Assembly (NCBI GenBank): GCA_016196825.1
Contig: JACPWY010000054.1
Coordinates: 1 to 64,000 of the forward strand
Length of the DNA stretch: 64,000 nt
Direction: 5' to 3'
Source of the DNA: Deltaproteobacteria bacterium
GTDB lineage: Bacteria > Bdellovibrionota > FAC87 > UBA2466
The notes below the pieces were generated by a model that worked only from the letters and a program-made list of their open reading frames with translations, made no database searches and had not been told where the DNA came from. Each line of letters starts with the position of its first letter. The first letter of the stretch is position 1. Made by a program: the position numbers and the translations under genes. This document shows positions 1 to 8,667 of this stretch, in pieces.

Positions 1-429
1 ATGCTTCTGAGTCACAATGAACTTCTCCTCTTCGATAATCTGGGGGATTTCCGTTCGAGCCGGGTGCTGAAGCTTTCTCTGGGCATCCCTCCCAACGTAT
101 TTGTCCACCAAATCTTGAGACCCACTGAATCGTTGCGTTGCCACACGCGGGGAAGCGCCTACCCGCTCCCCAATGGTCACACGCTCGCTTTCTTTCCGTC
201 GCCCTTTACCCATCGGAACGCGAAGAAGGGCCTTGATGACACGCTCATTGAATTTGCCGGGGATGGATCCGAGGTGGCTCGCATGGAGATCGATAATCCA
301 TTCTTGTCCGTTGCGGATGGGTTTCGCGCTGAGCCTATTCACTCGTTAGGGCGGGAGGAACCATTTGAGTTTTTGGGCCCGCGAGAACCGCGTAGAGATA
401 ATACTTTGCGTTTGAGTAGATCGGAGTGA
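1..429 (+). CDS. C-terminal part of an arylsulfotransferase-like protein (5' end outside window)
   Basis: The frame is open from the first base, so the gene begins before the window; only about 142 residues are visible. The segment LLLFDNLGDFRSSRVLKL followed by YPLPNGHTLAFF and a late FRAEPI resembles the end of arylsulfotransferase (ASST-type) beta-propellers, which typically show FDNG...SRV, LPNGNTL and a final RAxR motif. Such enzymes move sulfate between phenolic compounds in the periplasm. The last 95 bp overlap the end of the convergent membrane-protein gene, so the natural stop may have been displaced. The family call rests on these motifs only. Confidence 0.45.
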   Translation: MLLSHNELLLFDNLGDFRSSRVLKLSLGIPPNVFVHQILRPTESLRCHTRGSAYPLPNGHTLAFFPSPFTHRNAKKGLDDTLIEFAGDGSEVARMEIDNPFLSVADGFRAEPIHSLGREEPFEFLGPREPRRDNTLRLSRSE

Positions 430-1837
430 AGTTTGTAAAGGGATGCTCCGTCAGCAGGTATCGAGATCCATACTTTTTCGAAATGGCCCGCAGCTCTCCC
501 TCCTCGAGTTTGTGGAACCCCTCTCGCACCTTCCTCAAGCAGCCAAAACCCTGGCAGGCGTCCAATGAGTTGTGGGTGATTGCATCGATGCGCTCCTTCC
601 ATTTCAAGAAGGAAATGGTTCCTGAGTTCGGGCTGGTCTTAAAATCGGCCACCTGCCTCCGTCGAGCGTTCCACACAAACCCCTCTTCATAGGGCGGCGC
701 GATGAATACTGCGCTCTGATCGGTATTCTCACGGACCCAATAACAAACATCCATCCACTCCCTCTGCACGGGCCCATGGATTCCTGCCTCATGACGGTAG
801 ACCGCCAGCGAGGTCAGGACCAACAATCCAATGCCTGGCCATGCCTTCCGCAACCGCTCCGATAAAATAGCAAGAAAATAGGCAACCTCAACAAAGCTAA
901 TGATAGCCGAAAGCCGCGGGGGCTGTAAGCGCGTCACTAGTCCCCATTTCACAATCGAGTAGTCCAGATAATGAAGTCCACAGAGGACAAAGAGCGCCGC
1001 CATCTGAAGAAAGATCAAGCGATCCGCAGAATCGCTCTTCAGCAATCGAATCCATAAGCCATGACACAAAAGCATCGCGCTCACTAAGAGAAATGGTATC
1101 GGGCGAATGGCATAGTGATGGGGGAGCCTCAGGTGTAAGAATTGGTTCCACGTCTCACCGAACATCCCCGGTTCATGCGCCGGGAAATAAAACAGAAGTG
1201 ACAAGAGCGTCATTGGGATCGCCCAGACTGAAAGCTCCCACAAACTTCGGATTTTTTTCGACCGTTTGTCCCTCTGGCCGAAAACTACCCCGAAGGTGGC
1301 AAGAGCATAACCCAGCAAGCCCAGTTGAATGTGGAGCAAAACTGCCACTCCGAAAAACAATGAAGAGATCCGAATGCGCCGTCGAAAGAGGAAGCCCCAC
1401 GCCAAAAATAGGAATGGCCAGGCCAGGGATGCGGCCTCGCAGTAAGGCCTGCCAAAGATGCGATTCCCCTCCAACCCAAAACCAAGCAAAAGGCCGGAGC
1501 CGCAGACGGGAAGGGCCTTTCCAAACGGCATCCATCGCGCGAGTAACCAGGCTCCCGTGATCAATAAGAAAAAAATTTGAGTGTAATGGAGCCACCGTGA
1601 AAAGGGTTCATAGTCGAAGGTTCCGGCTCCCACCTTCACAAGTGCCAAGAAGACAGGGTGATACCTCTGATAAAGGCCCACGCCGAAGTCGGATTGAAGT
1701 TGAGGAGAATCCAGCTCGGCGGCAATGACGGGCAAGAATAGGGTTTGGTTTCCCACTGCAAATCGGAACGGGGTCACCCAACACAGCAAACAGGCCACTC
1801 CGCCCAAGAGCAGCGCCCGTAAAATGAGCGTTTTCAA
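335..1837 (-). CDS. Polytopic membrane protein, possible GT-C/DUF6798-like
   Basis: This 500-residue protein has roughly ten hydrophobic segments over residues 5-350, then a soluble tail of about 150 residues. The tail, with WMDVCYWVRENT, FIAPPYEEGFVWNARR and DFKTSP, resembles the extracytoplasmic end of DUF6798-type membrane proteins found near polysaccharide genes. The start codon overlaps the end of the upstream glycosyltransferase by 4 bp (ATGA), so the two are translationally coupled. A role in surface glycan synthesis or modification is inferred from this coupling. No catalytic residue can be assigned. Confidence 0.6.
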   Translation of the reverse strand: MKTLILRALLLGGVACLLCWVTPFRFAVGNQTLFLPVIAAELDSPQLQSDFGVGLYQRYHPVFLALVKVGAGTFDYEPFSRWLHYTQIFFLLITGAWLLARWMPFGKALPVCGSGLLLGFGLEGNRIFGRPYCEAASLAWPFLFLAWGFLFRRRIRISSLFFGVAVLLHIQLGLLGYALATFGVVFGQRDKRSKKIRSLWELSVWAIPMTLLSLLFYFPAHEPGMFGETWNQFLHLRLPHHYAIRPIPFLLVSAMLLCHGLWIRLLKSDSADRLIFLQMAALFVLCGLHYLDYSIVKWGLVTRLQPPRLSAIISFVEVAYFLAILSERLRKAWPGIGLLVLTSLAVYRHEAGIHGPVQREWMDVCYWVRENTDQSAVFIAPPYEEGFVWNARRRQVADFKTSPNSGTISFLKWKERIDAITHNSLDACQGFGCLRKVREGFHKLEEGELRAISKKYGSRYLLTEHPFTNFTPIYSNAKYYLYAVLAGPKTQMVPPALTSE

Positions 1838-3279
1838 GGCGAATTCAGAGGCTGCGTGAGCAGACGTTGCAACCTCTTACCGATTGCGACGGTGGGTGCG
1901 ACGATGCCGTTACCAATCTGCCAAGAACGGCTTTGGAATACGGCAACCAAATCTCTGTTCAGCTTTCCGATCTCCCAAAGTGCTTGAGCATTCTCTTGCC
2001 GCAATGTGGCCACCTCGGCTCGCAACCGCCCGACCTCCTCCCTCATCTGCCGAGAGTGCTCTTCCCTCTGCCGAGAATGCTCCCGCGATCTCACCAGCGC
2101 CGGAACCGTTGCCGCGCGCAGTGTATTCACGAGGGCATTTCCAAGAAAATCGGAAACGGGCTGGCGGTGTTGCGCCGCAACCTCCAAGATAATCTTTTCT
2201 GCTGCCACCTGGTATTGCGCCAACGAGAATTTCTCTCTTGCGATCGCAGCGGCTCTTTTTCCAACCTCGCTGACCTGATTGGGAACCGCAATCCACAGCT
2301 CGATGGCACCAGCCAAAGCCACGATATCGCCGGGAGGGACAAGGACCCCAGTCACTCCATCTTCCAGAATCTCTTCCGGGCCTCCAGAGCGTGAGGCGAT
2401 GACCAGTTTTTCCTGGAGCATGGCTTCAACCGCCACTCGAGAAAAGGCCTCAACCTGACTGGGAACCACTACGATGTCAGCGCTCGCAAAATAGGGGCGA
2501 GGGTCTTCGCGATAGCCACAGAAAAGAAAGCGGTGGGTGAGCCCATGGCGTGCCAACTGCGATTGCACGAACCGGGCTTCATCGATATCGGCTCCAATCA
2601 TCGCGAAATACAGATTCGGAAGTTTGGGAACAAGAAGTCTTGCTGCGAGCAGAAGGTCGCCCAACCCCTTTCGTTCACTGAAAGCGCCGGCGAAACAGAC
2701 GACCTTCGCACCCTCGGGAACAGAAAAACATTGAGGATCAAAATGAAAAACCTCGGAATCAAAACCGTTATAGATCACCTCCACGTTACAGTCCGGCGCG
2801 AACGACTCAATTTCTTCCGCCACGGCCCGGGAATTGGCGGTCACTCGATGTGACAGGGAATGAATGACAGAATAGAAGTCCGGCAGAGAGAGCGGAGGGT
2901 GCAGTTCCGAACAATCGAGAAACAGCTCACGGAGGTGCCAGATGTGAGGGATTCCCGCCATGGCGGCCGCAATCGCGCCGTCGCAGACCACTGCGGAATT
3001 GGTGAACACAACATCGACAGCTCTGGCGCGAAACTCTTCGGCAAGACGGGCGGTGCGTTGTTGAATGCCATCGATGAACGCCCTATAAGAATCAAAGTAG
3101 GGGGCGGAATCCACCCACCAGGGAAAGGAAAAATCCACAGTTTCTACACCATCGATGCAGGGCATTCCAAAAACGATGGGGTGAAAGCGGGATCGATCGA
3201 TTGCCTTGACAAGGGCCCTGAGACTGCGTTCCGCGCCTCCCCGCAGAGGCGAGTGTGAGATGAATCCAACCCGAATCAC
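1834..3279 (-). CDS. Glycosyltransferase family 4 with C-terminal coiled coil
   Basis: A GT-B retaining glycosyltransferase that would transfer an activated sugar to a glycan or lipid carrier on the cytoplasmic face. The N-terminal GFISHSPLRGGAERSL loop, the hinge VIYNGFD (about residues 168-174) and the EAFSRVAVE box (EX7E, E277 and E285) followed by SGGPEEIL are GT4 hallmarks. Residues about 398-446 form an added heptad-like coiled coil rich in R, E and Q, which suggests oligomerisation or a partner protein. I chose the GTG at 3279, because homologues begin directly with RVGFISH; a TTG at 3297 is the alternative. It overlaps the downstream membrane gene by 4 bp. Confidence 0.85.
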   Translation of the reverse strand: MIRVGFISHSPLRGGAERSLRALVKAIDRSRFHPIVFGMPCIDGVETVDFSFPWWVDSAPYFDSYRAFIDGIQQRTARLAEEFRARAVDVVFTNSAVVCDGAIAAAMAGIPHIWHLRELFLDCSELHPPLSLPDFYSVIHSLSHRVTANSRAVAEEIESFAPDCNVEVIYNGFDSEVFHFDPQCFSVPEGAKVVCFAGAFSERKGLGDLLLAARLLVPKLPNLYFAMIGADIDEARFVQSQLARHGLTHRFLFCGYREDPRPYFASADIVVVPSQVEAFSRVAVEAMLQEKLVIASRSGGPEEILEDGVTGVLVPPGDIVALAGAIELWIAVPNQVSEVGKRAAAIAREKFSLAQYQVAAEKIILEVAAQHRQPVSDFLGNALVNTLRAATVPALVRSREHSRQREEHSRQMREEVGRLRAEVATLRQENAQALWEIGKLNRDLVAVFQSRSWQIGNGIVAPTVAIGKRLQRLLTQPLNSP

Positions 3280-4039
3280 GATGCGATGGTACTCCAAGGA
3301 TGGCGGATTGGTAAGAAGAGTCCCCCTAATCGAAAAGGCCCTCTACTCGATGGTGCGCCTGAGCATGCGAGCCGGGCTAGTGCATCGCATCATCCGAGGG
3401 CTCTCTGGCGTTGTTTCCCCCAGGACCGCCGCACTTCTCCAACTTGAGGCCGCCCGAGCTCAGGTTCGTAATCGACGCGAGATCACACCAACCACCGGCA
3501 AACTTCACCTAGGCTGTGGCACGAGGATTGTGGAAGGCTGGTTCAACGTCGATCTCTTCGAATCGGATTGTGATGTCGACATACTCAAACACCCGTGGCC
3601 CTGGCCCACTCACAGTTTCGATCATGTGGTTAGCCAACATGTGATCGAGCACCTGGACCTGGACTCAGAGATTTTTCCCTTTCTGTCGGAGTTGCGACGG
3701 GTGGTGCGGCCCGCGGGGGAGGTGTGGTTAACCACTCCGGACATGGAAAAGATCTGCCGGGCGTATTTGGAGAGCCGTTGTGGGACCTTGATCGAGGGGG
3801 CTCAAAGAAGATGGATGAAAGACTGGCCCTATCCGCCGTCGCATTACATCAACCACCTCTTTCACCAAAACGGAGAGCACAAAAACCTTTTCGACTTTGA
3901 GCTCCTCAGCTGGACCGCGAAAAAGGCGGGGTTTGCGAGTTGTGAAAGATTCATTGAAAAAGATCTGCTCTCCCGTTTTCCGGAATTTCCCCCGCGTTGG
4001 GATGACGAGCAAACCCTGGTGGTGCGGCTCCGCAATTAA
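3260..4039 (+). CDS. SAM-dependent methyltransferase (class I)
   Basis: Contains the SAM-binding motif I KLHLGCGTRIVEGW followed by NVDLFESD, and later FDHVVSQHVIEHL and RRVVRPAGEVWLTTPD. This arrangement is typical of small methyltransferases in O-antigen and glycan clusters. The protein is about 260 residues if translation starts at ATG 3260. That start overlaps the divergent GT4 gene by 20 bp, so ATG 3281 or ATG 3350 are reasonable alternatives. Position beside the GT4 gene suggests sugar O- or N-methylation; the substrate cannot be read from the sequence. Confidence 0.75.
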   Translation: MNPTRITMRWYSKDGGLVRRVPLIEKALYSMVRLSMRAGLVHRIIRGLSGVVSPRTAALLQLEAARAQVRNRREITPTTGKLHLGCGTRIVEGWFNVDLFESDCDVDILKHPWPWPTHSFDHVVSQHVIEHLDLDSEIFPFLSELRRVVRPAGEVWLTTPDMEKICRAYLESRCGTLIEGAQRRWMKDWPYPPSHYINHLFHQNGEHKNLFDFELLSWTAKKAGFASCERFIEKDLLSRFPEFPPRWDDEQTLVVRLRN

Positions 4040-4261
4040 ACCTTCCCTGCAGGCCCGGAAGTTTCCAGCCTAGAAATGGGGCTCGAAATTACCCTATTAT
4101 TTAGAGAGAGCACTTATATAGCCATGCACTCCTTAGAACCGAAATACTTGGACAAGCTGACCTTCTTACCAGCCGACTGGGCATGATTCCGTGGAGAGCG
4201 AAGATGGAATCCGAATGGTCCCTTGGACCTATTTCAGTTGATCGCCTTTGCCTATGTAATG

Positions 4262-4279
4262 GTAATAGTGATATATTAC
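4262..4279. promoter_or_regulatory. Inverted repeat, likely autoregulatory operator of TA pair 1
   Basis: GTAATA (4262-4267) and TATTAC (4274-4279) are perfect inverted arms separated by 6 bp, ending one base before the antitoxin ATG. Type II antitoxins commonly repress their own operon by binding such palindromes over the promoter or start. Binding here is inferred from position and symmetry. Confidence 0.5.
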
Positions 4280-4280
4280 T

Positions 4281-4559
4281 ATGACTATGAAGCTGATTAA
4301 TGCATTGAGAGTGAGAACGAAGTTCGGTCAGGTCATGGAGGAGCTCAAGCGAGCCAAGGAACCCTTTCTCCTGACCCGTGATGGACAGATTGAGGCAGCT
4401 CTAGTTCCCATCAAGATGTTCAATGAGCGGTTCGTGGACCTCCTGGGAAAGAGTGCTGTCGAAAAACTTATCGCCGATCTTGCACCTTTACAGGGACCTG
4501 CGCGATCAAAGACGTCCTCTCAAACGACCCTCCGCGCCCTCCGAGGTCAGCTGAAGTGA
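4281..4559 (+). CDS. Phd/YefM-like antitoxin of TA pair 1
   Basis: A 92-residue protein whose N-terminus (LINALRVRTKFGQVMEELKR) followed by EPFLLTRDGQIEAALVPIKMF matches the Phd/YefM fold: a DNA-binding N-terminal domain with the LxxRxxxG-like helix and the beta strands LLTRDGQIEAALVP. The C-terminal tail would wrap the toxin. It overlaps the PIN toxin gene by 4 bp (GTGA), the usual coupling in type II modules. Start may be ATG 4281 or ATG 4287. A palindromic operator ends directly before the first ATG. Confidence 0.8.
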   Translation: MTMKLINALRVRTKFGQVMEELKRAKEPFLLTRDGQIEAALVPIKMFNERFVDLLGKSAVEKLIADLAPLQGPARSKTSSQTTLRALRGQLK

Positions 4560-4966
4560 TTCGGGTCATTGATGCCTCTGTCGCTGTTAAATGGTTCTTG
4601 AATGAATCCGACAGCGGGCCGGCTCGCGAAATACTTCGTGAAATCGGAGACACCCCCCGCGCTTTCGCCGTTCCAGAACTTTTCTACTATGAGGTATACG
4701 CGGTTTGCATGCGTGAGCACCCCAAACCTGAGCTCTTCGCGGAGAAAGGCATGCCGATCTTGTTTAATGTGCCCTGCACCCGTGTGCCCATGACTAACGA
4801 CTTAGCTATGCAAGGAGCAGCCTTTGTAGCTGCGGGACTGACGGGCTACGACGCTGTCTACGCTGCGCTGACCAAACAGCTCGAGGGGATTTGGATTACC
4901 TATGACAAAGCGGCAGCAAAACGGTTGGGGATGCCCAAATGGATCCGGGTGTTGAACGCTTACTAA
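4556..4966 (+). CDS. PIN-domain ribonuclease toxin (VapC-like) of TA pair 1
   Basis: A 136-residue PIN protein. It shows the first acidic motif VIDASVAVKWF (D6), a conserved Glu in LFYYEVYAV, and the last motif LTGYDAVYAALTKQLEGIWITYDKAAAKRL, which supplies the remaining acidic Mg-binding residues. VapC toxins cut tRNA or rRNA. Translation starts at GTG, overlapping the antitoxin stop. The last codons (4960-4966) fall inside a 21-bp sequence repeated exactly at the end of the hairpin element at 63091, and that element also follows a PIN toxin gene. Confidence 0.85.
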   Translation: MIRVIDASVAVKWFLNESDSGPAREILREIGDTPRAFAVPELFYYEVYAVCMREHPKPELFAEKGMPILFNVPCTRVPMTNDLAMQGAAFVAAGLTGYDAVYAALTKQLEGIWITYDKAAAKRLGMPKWIRVLNAY

Positions 4967-4980
4967 TGAGGTCATAAGTA
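4960..4980. repeat. 21-bp sequence identical to the terminal repeat of the 63091-63276 element
   Basis: These 21 bases, starting TTACTAATGAGG, include the stop codon of the PIN toxin gene and the last codons of the convergent exported-protein gene. The same 21 bases occur at 63091-63111 and, inverted, at 63256-63276. No inverted partner lies nearby here, so this may be a solo end or an insertion scar. Confidence 0.6.
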
Positions 4981-5616
4981 GATGCTCATGGAGCTCCGAC
5001 CGCGAAGCCCATCCGTGGGGGGACACCCAATCTCTTTCGAAATCCTTCGATTGATCCACGCTCCCACTTGCCCAGACCACACCCGAACTAGGGCAGCGTT
5101 CACGAGAGTCGTGAGGTGCTCCTCCAAATAATTGGGCAACCACAGCCCGAAATGGAGCCTTCCAAAGACGGTCTCCCTCACCTCGAGACTCTTCACCGGT
5201 GATTCCACCTCCGGAGCATTCAGATAGGTAAAGACCACGAAATGGCCCAAGTCCGATGACAACCCGGTCGCGGCCGACACCGTGACGCAGGCCGAGAGCT
5301 TTGAACGGTAGCTCCCCTCCAAACGACCCCAGATATCCTTCAGATCACCGACTACCTCGATGTAGCCATCGCGCAGCTTGAAATCGATATCCCGAATCTT
5401 GCCCCCAACCAATCCTCGATAAGATGACCGCCCCTGACAAAAGAAGCCCTTCCATTCCCTGGAATCGCCCCAATTTCCCGCAAACCTCTCGTTGTCGAAT
5501 GTGAAATCGTCAGCCCATTCGTTCATCCGAAGCGCCAAATACGGCGCCATCTCAGCGCTGGTCAATCCAAAGGCAAATGATACCCAAAAAAGTCCCAGGA
5601 ACGCGGCAGTTTTCAT
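4972..5616 (-). CDS. Exported protein of unknown function
   Basis: The 214-residue product begins with a classical signal peptide (MKTAAFLGLFWVSFAFGLTSA). The mature part is mixed alpha/beta with Trp/Gly-rich motifs (FDNERFAGNWGDSREWKGFFCQG) and a C-terminal amphipathic region (NYLEEHLTTLVNAALVRVW, then INRRISKEIGC) that could bind membranes or lipids. I do not recognise a family. It is probably periplasmic, and it converges on the TA pair 1 toxin gene with no spacer. Confidence 0.65.
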   Translation of the reverse strand: MKTAAFLGLFWVSFAFGLTSAEMAPYLALRMNEWADDFTFDNERFAGNWGDSREWKGFFCQGRSSYRGLVGGKIRDIDFKLRDGYIEVVGDLKDIWGRLEGSYRSKLSACVTVSAATGLSSDLGHFVVFTYLNAPEVESPVKSLEVRETVFGRLHFGLWLPNYLEEHLTTLVNAALVRVWSGQVGAWINRRISKEIGCPPTDGLRGRSSMSIYL

Positions 5617-5634
5617 ATTCCCCCACTTGAGAGT

Positions 5635-5859
5635 TTAGGGATTTGAAACCAGCTCCCCCGGTTCCGTCAAAAGCACCGCGGCTAAACGCTCCAGGCTTTG
5701 CCGCTTCACAAAGCTGGTCTGCCCAGAGAACCAGCGATAGAGCGTCGTCTTATGAAGCCCGGCCTGTTCCGCTACCCAATAATTCTTGAACCCCCGCTCC
5801 CGAATGATCGCCGCTATTCGCACCCGATTGGGCAGCACAAACCCCACTCCCTCTTCCAT
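5635..5859 (-). CDS. Small HTH (XRE-type) DNA-binding protein
   Basis: About 74 residues, nearly all a helix-turn-helix: NRVRIAAIIRERGFKNYWVAEQAGLHKTTLYRWFSGQ, followed by SLERLAAVLLTEPGEL, as in Cro/C1-type regulators. I chose ATG 5859 because AAGGAGGG lies 4-5 nt upstream; a longer frame from 5877 has no comparable site. It is divergent from the Yej-like binding-protein gene and could regulate it, but no operator is evident. Confidence 0.75.
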   Translation of the reverse strand: MEEGVGFVLPNRVRIAAIIRERGFKNYWVAEQAGLHKTTLYRWFSGQTSFVKRQSLERLAAVLLTEPGELVSNP

Positions 5860-5997
5860 CTCGCCCTCCTTCACCATTCGTCATTGCAAAGCGTGCCAAC
5901 CGCGGCACTGGCTCCCAAAGCGCCCATTTCGTCGACAGAAATGGGGAATTCCGAGCCTGTGGTCCGAATTTCGGTTTCCCCCTCGGAAACGCCCGGC

Positions 5998-6003
5998 TAT
6001 ACT
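5998..6003 (+). promoter_or_regulatory. Possible -10 box of the binding-protein gene (leaderless mRNA)
   Basis: TATACT lies 6 nt before ATG 6010, and no Shine-Dalgarno is present. If this is the -10 box, transcription would begin at or next to the start codon. The -35 region is weak. Confidence 0.35.
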
Positions 6004-6009
6004 CTCGCC

Positions 6010-7680
6010 ATGCGTTGGGCTCTCCTCCTCCACTCGGTTCTGTCGCTGGCGGGGCCACACCCCATCGGAGATCTCCGGGCCGTCCGAGGCGGTACATTTA
6101 CGATCAGTTTTTTCGGCTACCCGAAGTCGCTCAACTATTACTTAGCCGACGAAGAGCTTGCGGAGACTGTAGCGGAGCTCGTCCAGGAGCCCCTCATTGA
6201 GCTGAACCCCGACACCCACGAGCCCAACCCGCGCCTCGCCAAAAGCTGGCGAATCTCGCCGGACAAGCTGACCTACACTTTTCAGATCGATCCCAGCGCG
6301 CGGTTCTCCGACGGCAAACCCGTCACGGCCGAGGACGTTGTCTTCACCTGGTCCGCCATCCACTCCCCCGACCACAAGACCGCCCCTTTTCAGTCCCTTT
6401 TTGATTCCTACCAATCGGTGCGAGCCGTCGATTCGGCGACGGTCGAGTTCAAGGCCAAAATCGCACACTTTCAAAACATCGAGAAACTCAGCAAGCTCTT
6501 CGTCCTTCCCCGGCACGTCTACTCCTCCGGCGATTTCAACAAAGCGTTCAACACCACTCTCACCGGCTCTGGCCCCTACCGGCTCAAGGAAGCGGTCACC
6601 GACGAAAAGATTATCCTGGAACGGCTCCCCAATTACTGGGGCGCCCAACTCACCCAAAACATCGGGCGCTACAACTTTGACAAAATTCTGTTGAAAAGCG
6701 GACGTGACGCCGATGTCAGCCTTGAGATCCTCAAGAAGGGCGAGATCGACTATTTCTACTTTCTCGGCGCCAAGATGTGGTCCACCCAAACAAACTCCCA
6801 ACCCTTTCAAAGCGGATGGATCAAGAAACTCAGGGGGGAAAATCTGTCCCCCGTCGGCACGCAGGGCCTCTTTTGGAATCTGAGGCGCCCTCTTTTTCAA
6901 GATCGTCGGGTGCGATTGGCTCTTTCCCATCTGCTCAACCGCGAACGCTTCATCCATGAAATTTTCTACGACAATTACCGGATCAGCACCGGCGTCGTCG
7001 CTCCCCATTCGCCGTATCAACCAAAGGGCCTCACGCCGATTTCCTACAATCCCAAGAAAGCCAAGGAGCTCCTCACCGCGGCCGGATGGACCTTGAGCCC
7101 CAGTGGCATACTCGTGAAGGAAGGGAAGCCATTCGAGTTTGAGATGCTCATCGAAAATCCACTCCACCAGCGCTATCTGACGATTTACCAGGAGGACCTG
7201 AAGCGCCTCGGAATCACCATGAACATTCGCGTGCAGGATTGGGCGACCTGTTTAAGACTCATCGACGATCGGCAGTTCGATGGCCACCTCGTCGTGCGCA
7301 CGCGCATGGTGGATCCCTACAACATGAACTACGAATGGGGCTCTCGCGAGGCCGACATCAAGGGCAGCGGCAATATCGCGGGCTACAAGAATCCAAGAGT
7401 GGACCGGCTCGCAGTTGAAATCGACCGCACATTTGATCGCAAGAAACGCATTCGCTTGGTCGCCGAGGTGGTCAAACTCATCGCCGACGACGCCCCATTC
7501 ACACCGATGTGGGAGCCGAAATACTTTCGAATCGGCTTTTGGGATCGTTACTCATTCCCCGGTCCGGGTTACTTTCGCTACTCGAAATGGCACGACGCCT
7601 TCCAATATTGGTGGCTCGATCCCGAAAAAGACAGACGCCTCAAGTCGGCGATAGTCAGCGCAATACACATCGCGCAGTGA
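6010..7680 (+). CDS. Extracellular solute-binding protein family 5 (YejA-like peptide receptor)
   Basis: The 556-residue product starts with a short signal peptide (MRWALLLHSVLSLAG). It then shows the SBP_bac_5 fold: RGGTFTISFFGYPKSLNYY, ELNPDTHEPNPRLAKSW, LTYTFQIDPSARFSDGKPVT, VRLALSHLLNRERFI and the late PFTPMWEPKYF. These proteins capture oligopeptides in the periplasm for an ABC importer. The long version and the YejB/YejE-like permeases at 9238-11411 point to the Yej (microcin C/oligopeptide) branch. The longer frame upstream of 6010 lacks signal character. No ATPase gene of this system is in the window. Confidence 0.85.
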   Translation: MRWALLLHSVLSLAGPHPIGDLRAVRGGTFTISFFGYPKSLNYYLADEELAETVAELVQEPLIELNPDTHEPNPRLAKSWRISPDKLTYTFQIDPSARFSDGKPVTAEDVVFTWSAIHSPDHKTAPFQSLFDSYQSVRAVDSATVEFKAKIAHFQNIEKLSKLFVLPRHVYSSGDFNKAFNTTLTGSGPYRLKEAVTDEKIILERLPNYWGAQLTQNIGRYNFDKILLKSGRDADVSLEILKKGEIDYFYFLGAKMWSTQTNSQPFQSGWIKKLRGENLSPVGTQGLFWNLRRPLFQDRRVRLALSHLLNRERFIHEIFYDNYRISTGVVAPHSPYQPKGLTPISYNPKKAKELLTAAGWTLSPSGILVKEGKPFEFEMLIENPLHQRYLTIYQEDLKRLGITMNIRVQDWATCLRLIDDRQFDGHLVVRTRMVDPYNMNYEWGSREADIKGSGNIAGYKNPRVDRLAVEIDRTFDRKKRIRLVAEVVKLIADDAPFTPMWEPKYFRIGFWDRYSFPGPGYFRYSKWHDAFQYWWLDPEKDRRLKSAIVSAIHIAQ

Positions 7681-7736
7681 CAAGCAACCCTACACCCAGT
7701 TCTGCGTTTCGGATTACAGCTTCCTCAAATGCTCCA

Positions 7737-7791
7737 TCATAGACAGAGCCATCAGTTGCGACGCCGTCGCGACCAATGGTTCTGTCTATGA
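7737..7791. repeat. Long imperfect inverted repeat between convergent genes
   Basis: Arms TCATAGACAGAGCCAT (7737-7752) and ATGGTTCTGTCTATGA (7776-7791) pair at 15 of 16 positions. The interior holds a second stem, GTTGCGAC/GTCGCGAC. It lies between the convergent genes ending at 7680 and 7815. No T-tract follows, so a bidirectional transcription block or a small palindromic element are both possible. Confidence 0.5.
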
Positions 7792-7814
7792 TCACTTCGC
7801 TGTGGACTAATCCC

Positions 7815-8492
7815 TCAGCTCGATTGAATTTGGCCACTGGGCGGGTGCCGGAGCCAAAGGCTAGCGAGCGCCGCAAGAACTATGAGCTGGCCGAGCGTCC
7901 AAGAAAGATCGATCGCAGAACCCAGCGGAGAGGTCGGATAGATCTCTGTGATTTGAAAAAAGAGACCGGACAATGCGATGCTGATGTAGCCCACCCCGAT
8001 GGTGCGGCCGAGAGGATTGGAGACAGTGAAGAGATTCACGGCGCCAAATCCGATGATAAGGGAGGTGAGCGCGAAGCAGATCACGTGAAGAATCTGGTTT
8101 TGAAGAGGATTGCCCGTCGCGATCAATCCTTGGAGGAGAAAAGCCAGAATCGCTGTCAACACCACCGTGGATAGGGCGGCAGCTAAAACTCGCTGCCGTG
8201 TCGTTGCAATGATCAACGCCACCACTCCAAGAGCGAAAAACGCAACATAAGGTGCATTGATCACAAGCTCCATGGGCGTCCCCATCGCACTCTTCAATGA
8301 GACTCCAAACCGCTCGGAAAGAATTTGATAGTTCACAGTGGAGAGCACTGTGAAGATAAACGAAACGAGGACCCAGCCCACCACCCGAGATCCGCGCCGA
8401 TAAAGCCAGGCCGCCGCCGCAATGATGGCCCCATCCAACGAAAGTTCTACCGCTAGGGAATGATTAGAATAAAAGCTAAACAAAGCATCCAT
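7815..8492 (-). CDS. Polytopic membrane protein of unknown function (about 7 TM)
   Basis: About 225 residues with seven evenly spaced hydrophobic segments, for example ELSLDGAIIAAAAWLY, VGWVLVSFIFTVLSTVNY, LVINAPYVAFFALGVVALII and LAAALSTVVLTAILAFLL. The start MDALFSFYSNHS at 8492 is chosen because it leads directly into the first segment; the open frame continues upstream to 8909 but there runs antisense to the next gene. A strong 12-bp hairpin lies in its predicted leader. I recognise no family. It is one of two genes separating the Yej-like receptor from its permeases. Confidence 0.6.
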   Translation of the reverse strand: MDALFSFYSNHSLAVELSLDGAIIAAAAWLYRRGSRVVGWVLVSFIFTVLSTVNYQILSERFGVSLKSAMGTPMELVINAPYVAFFALGVVALIIATTRQRVLAAALSTVVLTAILAFLLQGLIATGNPLQNQILHVICFALTSLIIGFGAVNLFTVSNPLGRTIGVGYISIALSGLFFQITEIYPTSPLGSAIDLSWTLGQLIVLAALASLWLRHPPSGQIQSS

Positions 8493-8510
8493 TTCCCCGA
8501 CATACCCCCT

Positions 8511-8539
8511 CCCAGAAAGGTGGTCATCACCTTTCTGGG
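8511..8539. promoter_or_regulatory. Perfect 12-bp hairpin in a divergent leader
   Basis: CCCAGAAAGGTG (8511-8522), loop GTCAT, CACCTTTCTGGG (8528-8539). It lies between the divergent genes at 8492 and 8668. In the minus-strand mRNA the hairpin ends where the purine-rich AGGGGG stretch before ATG 8492 begins, so folding could affect translation. There is no T-tract, so it is not an ordinary terminator. Confidence 0.55.
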
Positions 8540-8667
8540 AGTCCCGTCCGTCACCGAGTTCCAGAATGGCACCAGGGCATTTGCCTGCTGTCGTGCGTAG
8601 AAACTTGGCACACAGGTTGCACAAACAGCTGCCAGGAACAATGACGTTTCCCAAAAGGAGTTCGGAA

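Noticed and set aside
6142-7167. 341-codon open frame on the minus strand
   Set aside because: It is fully antisense to the solute-binding protein gene, with no domain sense; GC-rich codon structure creates long shadow frames.
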